34,466 nucleotides of DNA from Oceanospirillaceae bacterium (lineage in GTDB: Bacteria > Pseudomonadota > Gammaproteobacteria > Pseudomonadales > Oceanobacteraceae): contig PBQA01000009.1 of assembly GCA_002724925.1 (NCBI GenBank), forward strand, positions 1 to 34,466, in the 5' to 3' direction. Position numbers and translations under genes: made by a program. Positions 34,403 through 34,466 of the stretch are shown in pieces. The notes beneath the pieces are model-generated. The model was not told where the DNA came from, ran no database searches, and saw only the letters and a program-made list of their open reading frames with translations. Position 1 is the stretch's first letter. Each line of letters starts with the position of its first letter.

Positions 34403-34466
34403 CTATCCACCGGATAGCGGGTTTTTGATATCTTCACCGTCCGGGGCGTTGATCGCCTCGGACGGC
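34403..34466 (-). CDS. 3' end of an unidentified gene (partial)
   Basis: The last ~20 codons of a minus-strand frame run to the window edge, ending EAINAPDGEDIKNPLSGG and TAG. Codon choice looks native and a likely terminator follows. Too little is present to name it; another frame is also open here, so the reading is tentative. Confidence 0.45.
   Translation of the reverse strand, partial: PSEAINAPDGEDIKNPLSGG

Overview
The window looks like chromosomal DNA of a marine-type gammaproteobacterium. The relatives I would guess first are Oceanospirillales-like genera (Thalassolituus/Oceanobacter) or Marinobacter; this rests on gene content and order only, with no database search. Supporting signs are the end of an rrn operon, holD-rimI, argS followed by a SPOR protein, mutY-yggX-tRNA-Phe, hisBHAF, a RegB/RegA (RoxS/RoxR) pair, an OprF-like OmpA protein and Pseudomonas-like REP palindromes. 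Base composition looks even, and I see no prophage, transposase, CRISPR array or recognisable defence island.

Layout. 1-960: 3' end of 23S rRNA, 5S rRNA and terminator, a run of small hairpins, then a collapsed second 5S tail with its own terminator. 960-1460: REP-like palindromes and the leader of the next operon. 1460-7742: four tightly packed genes for secreted proteins that share one N-terminal plan, a Sec signal followed at a fixed distance by an A-[LI]-[DS]-D-x-x-[ML]-x-x-x-x-G-[QEK] motif. This resembles the DUF6160/Fil (putative pilus) family of Acinetobacter, Marinobacter and relatives, and is the best candidate here for a poorly described system. 7814-11226: leuA, holD-like psi subunit, rimI and a CbiM-like membrane protein. 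11236-12950 (minus): redox two-component system. 13341-16582: argS, SPOR protein, alpha/beta hydrolase. 16848-17747 (minus): DUF4382 lipoprotein. 17915-18375: tRNA-Phe with a strong promoter, followed by decayed copies of its 3' end and terminator. 18396-22175 (minus): yggX, mutY and a GGDEF/EAL protein. 22497-23637 (minus): a lone MlaC-like protein and a PanZ-like acetyltransferase. 23788-26583: hisB, hisH, hisA, hisF. 26746-28353: chemoreceptor with a c-type heme motif. 28411-30150 (minus): OprF/OmpA-like porin and a SHOCT-domain protein. 30240-34138 (minus): two overlapping extracytoplasmic phosphatase lipoproteins (PAP-like and PhoD). The right edge cuts the 3' end of one more minus-strand gene.

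How the parts work together. Most of the right two thirds is housekeeping: leucine and histidine synthesis, translation (argS, rimI, tRNA-Phe), replication (psi) and repair (mutY, yggX). Sensing modules are interspersed: RegB/RegA for respiratory redox state, the GGDEF/EAL protein for cyclic-di-GMP and the heme chemoreceptor for ligand or redox taxis. The phosphatase pair probably scavenges organic phosphate outside the cytoplasm. The four-gene Fil-like operon probably makes an envelope or surface assembly rich in local disulfide loops. The stable-RNA loci at both ends of the left half carry the same kind of debris (partial RNA 3' ends, extra terminators, trains of small hairpins), which suggests repeated decay of duplicated RNA genes.
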